Assembly: GCF_019969725.1 (NCBI RefSeq)
Contig: NZ_JAHXYW010000007.1
Coordinates: 208,200-272,199, forward strand
Origin: Neobacillus bataviensis
GTDB taxonomy: Bacteria > Bacillota > Bacilli > Bacillales_B > DSM-18226
Direction of reading: 5' to 3'
Length of the DNA stretch: 64,000 bases
A program made the position numbers and the translations under genes. Under the pieces are notes generated by a model that had not been told where the DNA came from, did no database searches, and worked only from the letters and a program-made list of their open reading frames with translations. Shown here in pieces: positions 25,274 to 33,364 of this stretch; position 1 is the stretch's first letter, and each line of letters begins with the position of its first letter.

Positions 25274-26467
25274 ATGATTACCGGTGATGCGGCTTATATA
25301 AAAAAAATCAACCGCTCCTTGATTATTCGAGAAATTGTCAAGGAAGGTATGATTTCGAGGGCAGATTTATCCAAAGTTACAGCCTTAACAAGAGCAACCA
25401 TCTCAGCGCAGGTGGCTGACCTGTTAGAAGAAGGGCTTATTATTGAAACACAGCTGGAACACAATTCAGTCGGCAGGAAGCCGATTATGCTTTCTTTAGA
25501 TGGCCAAGCAGGGTATGCCCTAGGCATTGACCTTGATTATGGGCAAATTTCTTTCACCCTTTCGAATCTTGTAGGTCAACCTATCTCTTCAAATTTTATT
25601 AAAATAAACACAACTGAATATTCTGAGATTCTTCCACTACTAGTTGATCAAATTAAACAATATGAGGCACTACACTCCGATAGTCGTTATGGTATTGTGG
25701 GGATTGTCATTGCGATCCATGGTCTTGTGGCAAAAGATGAGATAATTCATTATGTTCCACGCCTGCATTGGAACGACCTTGACCTCAAAGGTGATTTGGA
25801 AAGACAGATTAGTATCCCAATCTACATTGAAAACAATGCAAATCTCTCTTCTTTTGCAGAGCGTGTATTTTTTCATCACGAAACAGAAAATCTTTTAAGT
25901 GCTTCCCTTTACTCCGGAATTGGCCTCGGAATGATGATGAAAAATGAGTTTTTTCGGGGGCATGACGGTTTTGCAGGTGAAGCGGGTCATATGATTATTG
26001 TGCCTGATGGCAGACCTTGTAATTGCGGGAATAAAGGGTGCTGGGAAAAATACTCGTCAGAATCAAGGATTTTTGAATTTCTTTCTGAAAAAAGAAACAT
26101 TAAGAATTTAACTTATGACCAAATTCAGAAATGGCTTGATGAAGGTGATCAAGAAGTTCACGAAATGATGGAGCAATTTATTTATTATCTCGCTATCGGA
26201 CTAAATAATATGATAAATATGTATAACCCAGAAGTGCTTGTCCTTGATAGTGAATTGCTGCGGATGTATCCAGACTCTTTAACAAAAATTAAGGAAAAAC
26301 TAAATTCCTCCATTAGCCACTATCGGGAGTTAACCTTATCCCACATTGGAAAAAAATCATGTGTTCTCGGTGCGTGTGCCCTTGCAATTAAACATTTTTT
26401 AGATGTGCCTATGCTGAATTTATCCTATGACCAGCAAACCACACAAAATGAAAGCGCACTCATATAG
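25274..26467 (+). CDS. ROK-family transcriptional repressor (XylR-like), paralogue
   Basis: A 397-residue paralogue of the ROK protein at 14485, similar along the full length. It has an N-terminal HTH (ISRADLSKVTALTRATISAQVADLL), GIGLGMMMKNEFFRGHDGFAGEAGH (about 215-240) and the zinc motif GHMIIVPDGRPCNCGNKGCWE. I choose ATG 25274 behind TGGAGGA, which also gives the same first residues as the paralogue. It is divergent from uxaC with a perfect operator between, so it likely represses uxaC-gnd and, through shared operators, the symporters and the lar string. Which paralogue binds which site cannot be told from sequence. Confidence 0.85.
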   Translation: MITGDAAYIKKINRSLIIREIVKEGMISRADLSKVTALTRATISAQVADLLEEGLIIETQLEHNSVGRKPIMLSLDGQAGYALGIDLDYGQISFTLSNLVGQPISSNFIKINTTEYSEILPLLVDQIKQYEALHSDSRYGIVGIVIAIHGLVAKDEIIHYVPRLHWNDLDLKGDLERQISIPIYIENNANLSSFAERVFFHHETENLLSASLYSGIGLGMMMKNEFFRGHDGFAGEAGHMIIVPDGRPCNCGNKGCWEKYSSESRIFEFLSEKRNIKNLTYDQIQKWLDEGDQEVHEMMEQFIYYLAIGLNNMINMYNPEVLVLDSELLRMYPDSLTKIKEKLNSSISHYRELTLSHIGKKSCVLGACALAIKHFLDVPMLNLSYDQQTTQNESALI

Positions 26468-26482
26468 GCACTTTTCAAAAGT

Positions 26483-26521
26483 AAGAACCCCTTTCAGCAA
26501 TAAAACTGAAAGGGGTTCTTT
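26483..26521. terminator. bidirectional intrinsic terminator
   Basis: AAGAACCCCTTTCAG / CTGAAAGGGGTTCTT with an 8-nt loop, between convergent ROK and symporter genes. Confidence 0.92.
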
Positions 26522-26522
26522 A

Positions 26523-27899
26523 TTATGCACTTTTTAATTTTTCATTTGAATTCTTTACTTTTAATTCCTCTATAATATTTTTGTATTTTTTATCAGTTAA
26601 ATTATAGACAACAATTAAAATCACACAAGCAATTAAGTTGAATACCGCAGGGACAAGGAACATTAAGCCTTTAATTCCCAATAAGGTTTCAGCCGTTTGT
26701 TGTACATTTGGAACATAGCCAATTAATCCCAGAGCTACACCTGGTATAAAACCAGCCAGTGCTTGTGCTAATTTACGGAAGAAGCTATAGGAAGAATATA
26801 CAACACCTTCAGTTCGTTCTCCTGTTTTCCATTCATGGTAGTCGATTGTATCTGCAACCATAACCCATGGCAATCCAAGGGCAAAGCTTAATCCAAGGCT
26901 GCCGATTGATAATAATACTAGAAATGTTGGAATATTAGCCGGCAAAATAAAGTTTGCAGCATCTGCAGCAACACCAATTATTAACCCTATAATGAATGTT
27001 TTCTTCTTACCAAATCTTTTAACAAGAGTTGGAATAAAAAAAGAACCAACAACAGCAATTCCTACACTAGTAAAAGACAGTAGTGTTATAAGACCTGTAT
27101 TTTTTAAATTATATTGTAAATAGTATAGCTGTACTGCTGTGCGGAGATTGCTTGCTGCAACCATAAACAAACATACAAAACAAAGGGCGATTAGCGGTCT
27201 GTTACTTAACAATAATTTAAATAATCTTGACATAGGAATCTTTTCTTGATCCGCTTTTGGCGCTCTTACAATATTCTCACTCGTATTACGATAACAAATG
27301 TAATGGAAAATCACTCCAATAGCAGCCATTATTGCAATACCCACAGCATAACCGATCTTTTCATTTGGAAAATGTGAAACAATAGGAATTACGGTCATTC
27401 CGGAAACTAACATGGCAAACTGGCTGCCAATTGCTCTAAATGACCCAAGAGAAGCACGATCGACAGAATCTTGAGTCATGGAAGCTGCAAGTGAACCGTA
27501 GGGAATATTGACAAATGAATAAGCAAGTCCGAACAGCATGTAGGTTACAAATGCAAAGACAATTTTTCCTGTACTAGAGAAGTCAGGTGCTAAGAATGAA
27601 ATTACCGTCATTATTGCTAAAGGAATTGATCCAAATAAGATAAATGGTCTAAATTTCCCGCGTTTTCCTAAGTTTCGTCTATCAACAAATGCTCCAACCG
27701 ATGAATCGGCAAACGCATCAAATATTTTTGAAATTAAAAATACTAATCCGCCCCAATAAGCTGAGATCCCTAATACATCCGTATAAAATTTAAGCAAATA
27801 TAATTGGCCCATATCGAACATGAATCCATTTCCAACATCCCCTAAACCGTACGACACTTTTTCTTTTAATGTAAGTTTCTTTGTGCCTGTCGTTTCCAT
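26523..27899 (-). CDS. GPH-family sugar:cation symporter (probable glucuronide/hexuronide transporter)
   Basis: A 458-residue, 12-segment MFS transporter of the glycoside-pentoside-hexuronide group (MelB/GusB/UxuP/YjmB relatives). Family marks are KVSYGLGDVGNGFMFDMGQLYLLKFYTDV (about 11-39), DAFADSSVGAFVDRR (about 61), NIPYGSLAASMTQD (about 129) and ADTIDYHEWKTGERTEGVVYSSYSFFRKL (about 350-378). It exchanges sugar with H+ or Na+. The promoter holds a ROK operator and a cre-like box in the same arrangement as uxaC, which supports glucuronate or a glucuronide as substrate. It is a paralogue of the gene at 28161. Confidence 0.85.
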   Translation of the reverse strand: METTGTKKLTLKEKVSYGLGDVGNGFMFDMGQLYLLKFYTDVLGISAYWGGLVFLISKIFDAFADSSVGAFVDRRNLGKRGKFRPFILFGSIPLAIMTVISFLAPDFSSTGKIVFAFVTYMLFGLAYSFVNIPYGSLAASMTQDSVDRASLGSFRAIGSQFAMLVSGMTVIPIVSHFPNEKIGYAVGIAIMAAIGVIFHYICYRNTSENIVRAPKADQEKIPMSRLFKLLLSNRPLIALCFVCLFMVAASNLRTAVQLYYLQYNLKNTGLITLLSFTSVGIAVVGSFFIPTLVKRFGKKKTFIIGLIIGVAADAANFILPANIPTFLVLLSIGSLGLSFALGLPWVMVADTIDYHEWKTGERTEGVVYSSYSFFRKLAQALAGFIPGVALGLIGYVPNVQQTAETLLGIKGLMFLVPAVFNLIACVILIVVYNLTDKKYKNIIEELKVKNSNEKLKSA

Positions 27900-27937
27900 C
27901 TTTCTTCGCTTCCCTTCTCATTTACAGACAATAATTT

Positions 27938-27951
27938 TGAAACCCTTTTCA
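27938..27951. promoter_or_regulatory. cre-like box
   Basis: TGAAACCCTTTTCA, identical to the box at 29676 ahead of the other symporter gene. Confidence 0.4.
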
Positions 27952-27990
27952 TTACTAAATAAAAAAAACTAAATTCTTCTCAGATTTCTT

Positions 27991-28015
27991 TTAATTTGTT
28001 TAATAAACTTATTAA
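27991..28015. promoter_or_regulatory. ROK operator, degenerate right arm
   Basis: The left arm TTAATTTGTT is perfect. The right arm AACTTATTAA differs from the palindromic arm at three positions. The spacer TAATA is 5 bp. Confidence 0.6.
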
Positions 28016-28094
28016 TTATCTATGACTGTATAATATCACCTTCGACATTTTTCGTCAATGAAAGCGTTATAAAAATTTTGTATAATTTTGAACG

Positions 28095-28136
28095 AAAAAA
28101 GCTCCCATCACCATTTAATCGGTAATCGGAGCTTTC
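28095..28136 (-). terminator. intrinsic terminator
   Basis: On the minus strand GAAAGCTCC / GGGAGCTTTTTT with an inner GATTACC / GGTGAT stem, downstream of the second symporter gene. Confidence 0.8.
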
Positions 28137-28160
28137 CTATATAATTATTATTGGACTGAT

Positions 28161-29579
28161 TTATTTTTGAGAATTTCTTTTTTCAGCTAAATCAATCGCA
28201 AGCTGATGTGTTTTAACTTTATTTAATGGATATAAGAAGACCAGAATTAAGAAAATCACGATTAAGACAATGAATGGAACTAGTGTACCTAAAGTATGAA
28301 TACCATCTAGTGTACTTTGTGATTGGGCTTTAAGAGTTGCATTATAGCCAACTGCCGCAATCGCATAACCACCAAGACCGCCAGCAATAGCCTGACCCAC
28401 TTTACGCGCAAATGAATAGATTGAATAAACGGTTCCATCTTCACGTAATCCCGTTAAATATTCATGATAATCAATAACGTCTGTTACAAACGCCCAAACT
28501 ACTAAGTTAAAAATTCCATAACCAAACATTGCGATAGATAAAATTCCAATAAATTGAGTGGCAGATAAGTTAGGCAATAAATATAACGCACCATAAACCA
28601 CAGCGGCGAGTAAAATACCTGCCGATGCTACTTCTTTTTTACCAAATTTTGCAACTAACGGTTTAATTAAAGGCATTCCCACAAATACAGCTACTGATTG
28701 AATAAGTCCTACCATACTTAATGCTTTTGCGTTGCCAAAATAATCTTTAAATAAGTACACGTTTACCGTACCAATTAACATGAAACATACCATAAAAGTT
28801 AAAGAAGCGATTAAAATCCATAATAATGGCTTATTTTTTCCAAGTCCTTTTATGGTTTGGCCTAATTTAACTTTTGGTTTTTCTGTTTCATCCATGGCAA
28901 TACGTTCAACTGATAATTTATAACATGCCATATAACATGCGATTGAAAGAACTCCAAAAATAATTGCACCTAATAAGAAATGATTTGCATCTGCTTTATT
29001 GTTTACGAACAATATCATCGGACCGACAACGTTAATGATTAAACCAGCTAAATTGCCACCTAAAGTACGGAAGCTAGATAGGCTAGTACGCTCAACAGGA
29101 TCACTTGTAATAACGGATGCCATTGAACCATAAGGAATGTTAACAGTACTATATAAGGTTCCCCACAAAATATAGGTTACAAAGGCATAAGCCTCATAAA
29201 ATCCTGTTGACATGCCTGGAATGTGAACAAACATTAATACACCAGTAATAACAAGCGGAAAGGACATTCTAAAAATCCAAGGTCTAAACTTTCCATTTTT
29301 ACCCGCTCTTCTAGTATCAATAAAGCGGCCCCATGAAACATCTGCTACAGCGTCCCATAATCGCGCAATTAAAAACAGTGTACCGACAAATGCCGGGTTA
29401 AGGCCATAAACGTCTGTATAGTACACCATTAAGAACGCAGCTACTAAAATAAAGAAAAAATCATTTCCGAAATCACCAAATAAATAACCTAGTTTATCTT
29501 TCATTCCAAAAGGCTTGGTTGTTGCAGCCATTGGTCTACTTGTTGTTGCCTCTACTTTAAGCTTAGCGTTTTGACTCAT
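28161..29579 (-). CDS. GPH-family sugar:cation symporter (second copy)
   Basis: A 472-residue MFS symporter. Signatures are KLGYLFGDFGNDFFFILVAAFLMVYYTDV (about 27-55), WDAVADVSWGRFIDTRR (about 76), NIPYGSMASVITSDPVERTSLSSFR (about 145) and TDVIDYHEYLTGLREDGTVYSIYSFARKVGQAIAGG (about 368-403). It is clearly paralogous to the symporter at 26523 but not a recent duplicate. It has its own promoter with a perfect-arm ROK operator (29724-29748) and cre-type boxes, so it belongs to the same uronate regulon. The two copies may split free glucuronate and glucuronides. Substrate is inferred. Confidence 0.85.
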   Translation of the reverse strand: MSQNAKLKVEATTSRPMAATTKPFGMKDKLGYLFGDFGNDFFFILVAAFLMVYYTDVYGLNPAFVGTLFLIARLWDAVADVSWGRFIDTRRAGKNGKFRPWIFRMSFPLVITGVLMFVHIPGMSTGFYEAYAFVTYILWGTLYSTVNIPYGSMASVITSDPVERTSLSSFRTLGGNLAGLIINVVGPMILFVNNKADANHFLLGAIIFGVLSIACYMACYKLSVERIAMDETEKPKVKLGQTIKGLGKNKPLLWILIASLTFMVCFMLIGTVNVYLFKDYFGNAKALSMVGLIQSVAVFVGMPLIKPLVAKFGKKEVASAGILLAAVVYGALYLLPNLSATQFIGILSIAMFGYGIFNLVVWAFVTDVIDYHEYLTGLREDGTVYSIYSFARKVGQAIAGGLGGYAIAAVGYNATLKAQSQSTLDGIHTLGTLVPFIVLIVIFLILVFLYPLNKVKTHQLAIDLAEKRNSQK

Positions 29580-29675
29580 CTTTACCCCTCCATTACTAGT
29601 TTGATTTTGTTTGGAAAAATTAAAATAAATTCTTCTAAATCTTTTTTTTGACGATTGACTGACTTTTTAAAAATC

Positions 29676-29689
29676 TGAAACCCTTTTCA
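29676..29689. promoter_or_regulatory. cre-like box
   Basis: TGAAACCCTTTTCA, between the symporter start and its ROK operator. Confidence 0.4.
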
Positions 29690-29723
29690 TTTCTTTTTAA
29701 AAAAATTTAATCTCGAGATTTTA

Positions 29724-29748
29724 TTAATTAGTTTACTGAACTAATTAA
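29724..29748. promoter_or_regulatory. ROK (XylR-like) operator, perfect palindrome
   Basis: TTAATTAGTT and AACTAATTAA arms around TACTG. This is the fourth operator of the shared set. Confidence 0.75.
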
Positions 29749-29796
29749 TGTTATTTGTATCTTATCACCCACAGTTTGTTTCCGTCAATAATATTT

Positions 29797-29810
29797 TGAA
29801 AGCGCTATTA
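29797..29810. promoter_or_regulatory. cre (CcpA) candidate
   Basis: TGAAAGCGCTATTA fits the cre consensus at 13 of 14 positions. It lies in the 369-bp gap between the symporter and azoR; the rest of that gap is AT-rich and shows nothing else. Confidence 0.5.
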
Positions 29811-29969
29811 AAACAAATTTTCCATTTTAAATATTCTGTATTTAATTGAAAATAGAAATTTACAGACACTTTTTGTTCAAGAACTTCACCTATTGTTCAA
29901 TGTTGAGCAAGGAAATTTTTTTTATAATAATGGTAATAAACTAATATTATGTTGATAGGGCGTGATTAT

Positions 29970-30629
29970 TTGGAAAAGTTACTTTATATTACAGCCAATC
30001 CTAAAGGGCTGGAAAAATCAAAAGGCCTACAGATTGGTGAAGCCTTCCTAGAAGCTTTTCACTTGGAACATCCGGAGATTGAAATAAAGAGTTTGGATCT
30101 ATTTAATTTGGACTTTGCCCAAATGGATGCTGATCTGGTGTTTGCCCGCGGAAAATTAGCCGGGTATGGTTATAGACTAGACCAGCTTTCGGAGATTGAG
30201 AGAAAGAAAATTTTAAAGATGCATGCATTGGCAGATGAATTTATTACGTATGATTATTATGTTTTTGTTTCTCCCATGTGGAACCTAAATTCACCAGCAG
30301 TTTTAAAAGCTTTTCTTGATAATCTGTTTATTGCAGGCAAAACCTTTGCACATACACCGAATGGTCCAAAAGGACTTTTAGCCAATAAAAAAGCCCTTCA
30401 TATTCAAACACGCGGGGGACAATATACAGGGACCCCAATGCAGGAATTAGAATCTGGCGACCGTTATTTAAAAATTGCCTTGCGTTTTCTCGGCATTGAG
30501 GTAATGGACACTATTGTTGCAGAGGGATTCGATCTATATCCTCATAGGGTTCCTGAGATAGTGGCAGCTGCAAAAGAAAAAGCAATTATCGTCGCTAAGG
30601 ATTTCGCTAAAAAAACAATAGCTCTATAG
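29970..30629 (+). CDS. azoR: FMN-dependent NADH:quinone oxidoreductase/azoreductase
   Basis: A 219-residue flavodoxin-like AzoR-family enzyme that reduces quinones and azo compounds with NADH through FMN. Motifs: KLLYITANPKGLEKSKGLQIGEAFLEAF (FMN phosphate loop), VFVSPMWNLNSPAVLKAFLDNL (about 93-114), and TRGGQYTG (flavin isoalloxazine contact, about 149-156). The open frame begins at ATG 29949 without a ribosome site. TTG 29970 has AGGG at 9 bases and gives the family's usual first residues (M-KLLYI), so I start there. It is a single gene with its own terminator and is probably unrelated to the neighbouring sugar genes. Confidence 0.88.
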   Translation: MEKLLYITANPKGLEKSKGLQIGEAFLEAFHLEHPEIEIKSLDLFNLDFAQMDADLVFARGKLAGYGYRLDQLSEIERKKILKMHALADEFITYDYYVFVSPMWNLNSPAVLKAFLDNLFIAGKTFAHTPNGPKGLLANKKALHIQTRGGQYTGTPMQELESGDRYLKIALRFLGIEVMDTIVAEGFDLYPHRVPEIVAAAKEKAIIVAKDFAKKTIAL

Positions 30630-30635
30630 TTTACA

Positions 30636-30670
30636 AAAAAGAAACTTCCTTTTTACCAGAAGTTTCTTTT
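30636..30670 (+). terminator. intrinsic terminator
   Basis: AGAAACTTC / GAAGTTTCT stem followed by TTTTTTT, downstream of azoR. Confidence 0.9.
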
Positions 30671-30767
30671 TTTAATGATTTTATCAAATTTTGTCGAAAA
30701 TAGTTAATTTATAGTATAATTGGAAGAATAAACTGAAGTATTTACTTTACAGGCCAGGAGTTATCAA

Positions 30768-31922
30768 ATGTTAAAAGATTTTGTTACAAATACCGCATTT
30801 TTAGTAGCGGCCTTTTCTCTTATGGGACAAATTTTTAAAAACAGGCCCTTAACCTTAGTAGCCCCATTATCTACAAAGCTTTATTGGGGACTTTCCTTTG
30901 GCATTCTTGGCAACATATTAATGGTGTTCAGCATTCATATTAGCACGAATATTATCGCCGATTTAAGACACATTGCTATTGTTATTGCAGCTGTTTTCGG
31001 CGGCTTTATCCCCGCCTTACTTGCTTCCCTGCTAATTGCAATTGGAAGAATCGTATTTTTTGACTTTAATCAAGCCGCCCTGCTTCCCTCTTTTGGAGCA
31101 CTTTTAACAGGTATTGTTTGTGGCCTAATCTCCAAATTTAGATATCCTCCATCGGCAAAAGCAGTTGTCATGAACCTGTTCGGATTATTGATCATTTCAT
31201 TTATTTTCTTTCTTAGAATTCATGACCTACAGGTCCTGAAGAATGTTATAGTAGTTCATTATACATTTTCTTTAATCGGCGGATTTATTGCATACCATTT
31301 TTTAGAGTTTATTGCAAAATCAAATCAGGCACAAAGAGAACTTGAGGTCAGCGTCATTAAACTCAAGCAATCTGAGCAAAAATTGCATAAGGCCAATGAG
31401 CTTTTGAATCGGTTATCCTTTATGGATGGTTTAACCGGAATTGCCAATCGCAGATATTTTGATCAAACACTGGAAACTGAGTGGGTCAAATCAATATCTA
31501 CAAACTCACCTATTTCTTTACTTATGTTCGATATAGATTATTTTAAAAAATACAATGATACATATGGTCATCTATCTGGAGACTTTTGTTTACAATCTAT
31601 AGCCCAGGCCATTCAAGATTTGTTTCCATCTGATTTGAACTATACATTCTGTCGATATGGAGGTGAAGAGTTTGCCCTTATCCTCCCTGCTGCCGCCGAG
31701 ACGGAAGGCAGTAGAATTGCCCAGCTTATTCAGAATACTGTTCAGTCACTCAAGATTGCTCATACAAGTTCAGAGATTGCCAATATTGTCACAATAAGTA
31801 TCGGTATTGCCACAATGATTCCAAATTCTTTATCTAATGCCAATGAATTAATTCAAAAGGCGGACACTGCTCTTTATTTATCCAAAACTAAAGGAAGAAA
31901 TACCGTTTCATATTTACGCTAG
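30768..31922 (+). CDS. membrane diguanylate cyclase (5TM-LYT + GGDEF)
   Basis: A 384-residue protein with about six N-terminal membrane segments (1-178) of the 5TMR-LYT type, a coiled-coil linker (about 185-220) and a GGDEF domain (about 220-384). The signature is present as GGEEF (about 302-306), along with FDIDYFKKYNDTYGH (about 258-272), so the active site for making cyclic-di-GMP from two GTP appears intact. No RxxD inhibitory site was identified with confidence. The next gene, a histidine kinase, has the same kind of membrane sensor. The ATG follows CAGGAG. Confidence 0.88.
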   Translation: MLKDFVTNTAFLVAAFSLMGQIFKNRPLTLVAPLSTKLYWGLSFGILGNILMVFSIHISTNIIADLRHIAIVIAAVFGGFIPALLASLLIAIGRIVFFDFNQAALLPSFGALLTGIVCGLISKFRYPPSAKAVVMNLFGLLIISFIFFLRIHDLQVLKNVIVVHYTFSLIGGFIAYHFLEFIAKSNQAQRELEVSVIKLKQSEQKLHKANELLNRLSFMDGLTGIANRRYFDQTLETEWVKSISTNSPISLLMFDIDYFKKYNDTYGHLSGDFCLQSIAQAIQDLFPSDLNYTFCRYGGEEFALILPAAAETEGSRIAQLIQNTVQSLKIAHTSSEIANIVTISIGIATMIPNSLSNANELIQKADTALYLSKTKGRNTVSYLR

Positions 31923-31951
31923 GGGAATTGTGAAAACATTCCCCTTTTTTT
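31922..31951 (+). terminator. intrinsic terminator
   Basis: GGGGAAT / ATTCCCC stem followed by eight T, overlapping the last base of the cyclase stop codon. Confidence 0.88.
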
Positions 31952-32064
31952 TATAGGTTTTATTCTTTTGTTGTATTTTTTCGAAATATTATGCAAATTT
32001 TGTTGTATCCTGCCTAAAATACCTGTAAAATTTTCCTAAAGGCCTTTAATGGACGGTGAAGTAA

Positions 32065-33324
32065 ATGGAAATTACGAAACACTTTTTCTTAAATCTCACC
32101 ATTTTAATTATTCTTCTATTTTTTTGTGTCATTTTTTTTGAAAAAAGCAAAAGGACAAATATATCTAAACCTTTTATCATACTATTTTCAATTTTTGTTC
32201 TTTGGGTTTTTATTCAGTTTTCTTATAATCCTGTTTCCTTTGCCAGATATGATTTAAGAATCATACCTTTGGTAATCGGAGGACTTTATGTTGGAATAGG
32301 TCCTATTCTGGTAGCGGCCACAATTATTTTAAGGTTTTTCTATGGGATTAATTTAGGTTTTTATCAAACATTACTACTTTATATCCCGCTTAGTATTGTT
32401 TTATGGAGGATTTATCCGCGGTTTTCAAGGCAAGTTTCTGGTCGCCGCATTTTGATATCAGTCGTTATGGGTATCATTCTTGGAGCGTTTACGGTTATTG
32501 GAATGGAATTTGAAAACCCTCATGCTAACCTGTTCGATGCTTTGTTTGCTTACTTAGTGATTCCTCCTCTTGGAATTGGAATAATATCCTATTCAATTGA
32601 ATTTGTAAGAAGAAATAGTGAAATGAGGCAGCAGCTCATAAAAGCGGAAAAATTAAAAGCAGTTGAGCAAATGGGAGCAGCAATATCCCATGAAATTCGA
32701 AATCCGCTTACAGCAGCAAGCGGTTTTGTCCAATTGCTGCAGGATGACTATCTTTCCAGGCAAAAAAGAAAGGAATATCTCTCCATCGTAAAGGAAGAAT
32801 TAATATCAGCAGAAAGGGTTATTCAGGATTATTTAACGTTTGCAAAGCCTTCATTAGAAACGTTTGAGGAACTTAATGTGAAAAGTGAACTAAGACAGAT
32901 CATTAATATTCTTCAACCATTAGCTAATCAAAATTCGGTAGAAATTTTGACTGATTTTTCCGTTATAGGTTTCATCAAAGGTGATCAACAAAAATTTCGC
33001 CAATGCTTTGTGAATGTGTTGAAAAACGGAATAGAAGCAATGCCAAATGGGGGCTATTTATCTATTACTACTGAGTATACCCAAAGTAATGTAACCATTC
33101 GAGTGAAAGACACCGGAATTGGCATGACTGGTGAACAGCTTGAACGGTTAGGAGAACCGTTTTATTCGACAAAAGGGAAAAACGGCACAGGCCTAGGAAT
33201 GATGGTTGTCTATAGCATTGTTCGGGCAATGGACGGGAACATTTGGGTCGAAAGTGAACTAGGTGTGGGAACAACCTTTCATTTTGAGTTTCCAACTATA
33301 TCTACCTTAATGAAAAATGAATAA
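32065..33324 (+). CDS. membrane sensor histidine kinase, KinB-like
   Basis: A 419-residue kinase. The N-terminal 5TMR-LYT membrane sensor (about 1-180, six hydrophobic segments) leads to HisKA with AISHEIRNPLTAASGFVQLL (phospho-His about 210) and a HATPase_c domain: N-box NVLKNGIEAMPNGG (about 319), G1 DTGIGMT (about 348) and G2 GTGLGMMVV (about 372). The HEIRNPLT box and the LYT sensor resemble the B. subtilis sporulation kinases KinB/KinD, so Spo0F is a plausible partner. No response regulator is adjacent. An orphan kinase is the safe description. Confidence 0.88.
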   Translation: MEITKHFFLNLTILIILLFFCVIFFEKSKRTNISKPFIILFSIFVLWVFIQFSYNPVSFARYDLRIIPLVIGGLYVGIGPILVAATIILRFFYGINLGFYQTLLLYIPLSIVLWRIYPRFSRQVSGRRILISVVMGIILGAFTVIGMEFENPHANLFDALFAYLVIPPLGIGIISYSIEFVRRNSEMRQQLIKAEKLKAVEQMGAAISHEIRNPLTAASGFVQLLQDDYLSRQKRKEYLSIVKEELISAERVIQDYLTFAKPSLETFEELNVKSELRQIINILQPLANQNSVEILTDFSVIGFIKGDQQKFRQCFVNVLKNGIEAMPNGGYLSITTEYTQSNVTIRVKDTGIGMTGEQLERLGEPFYSTKGKNGTGLGMMVVYSIVRAMDGNIWVESELGVGTTFHFEFPTISTLMKNE

Positions 33325-33329
33325 ATTGT

Positions 33330-33361
33330 AAAACGACGGGCTAATAAACCCGTCGTTTTTG
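33330..33361. terminator. bidirectional intrinsic terminator
   Basis: AAAACGACGGG / CCCGTCGTTTTT with an 8-nt loop, between convergent kinase and CAP-protein genes. Confidence 0.92.
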
Positions 33362-33364
33362 TGA

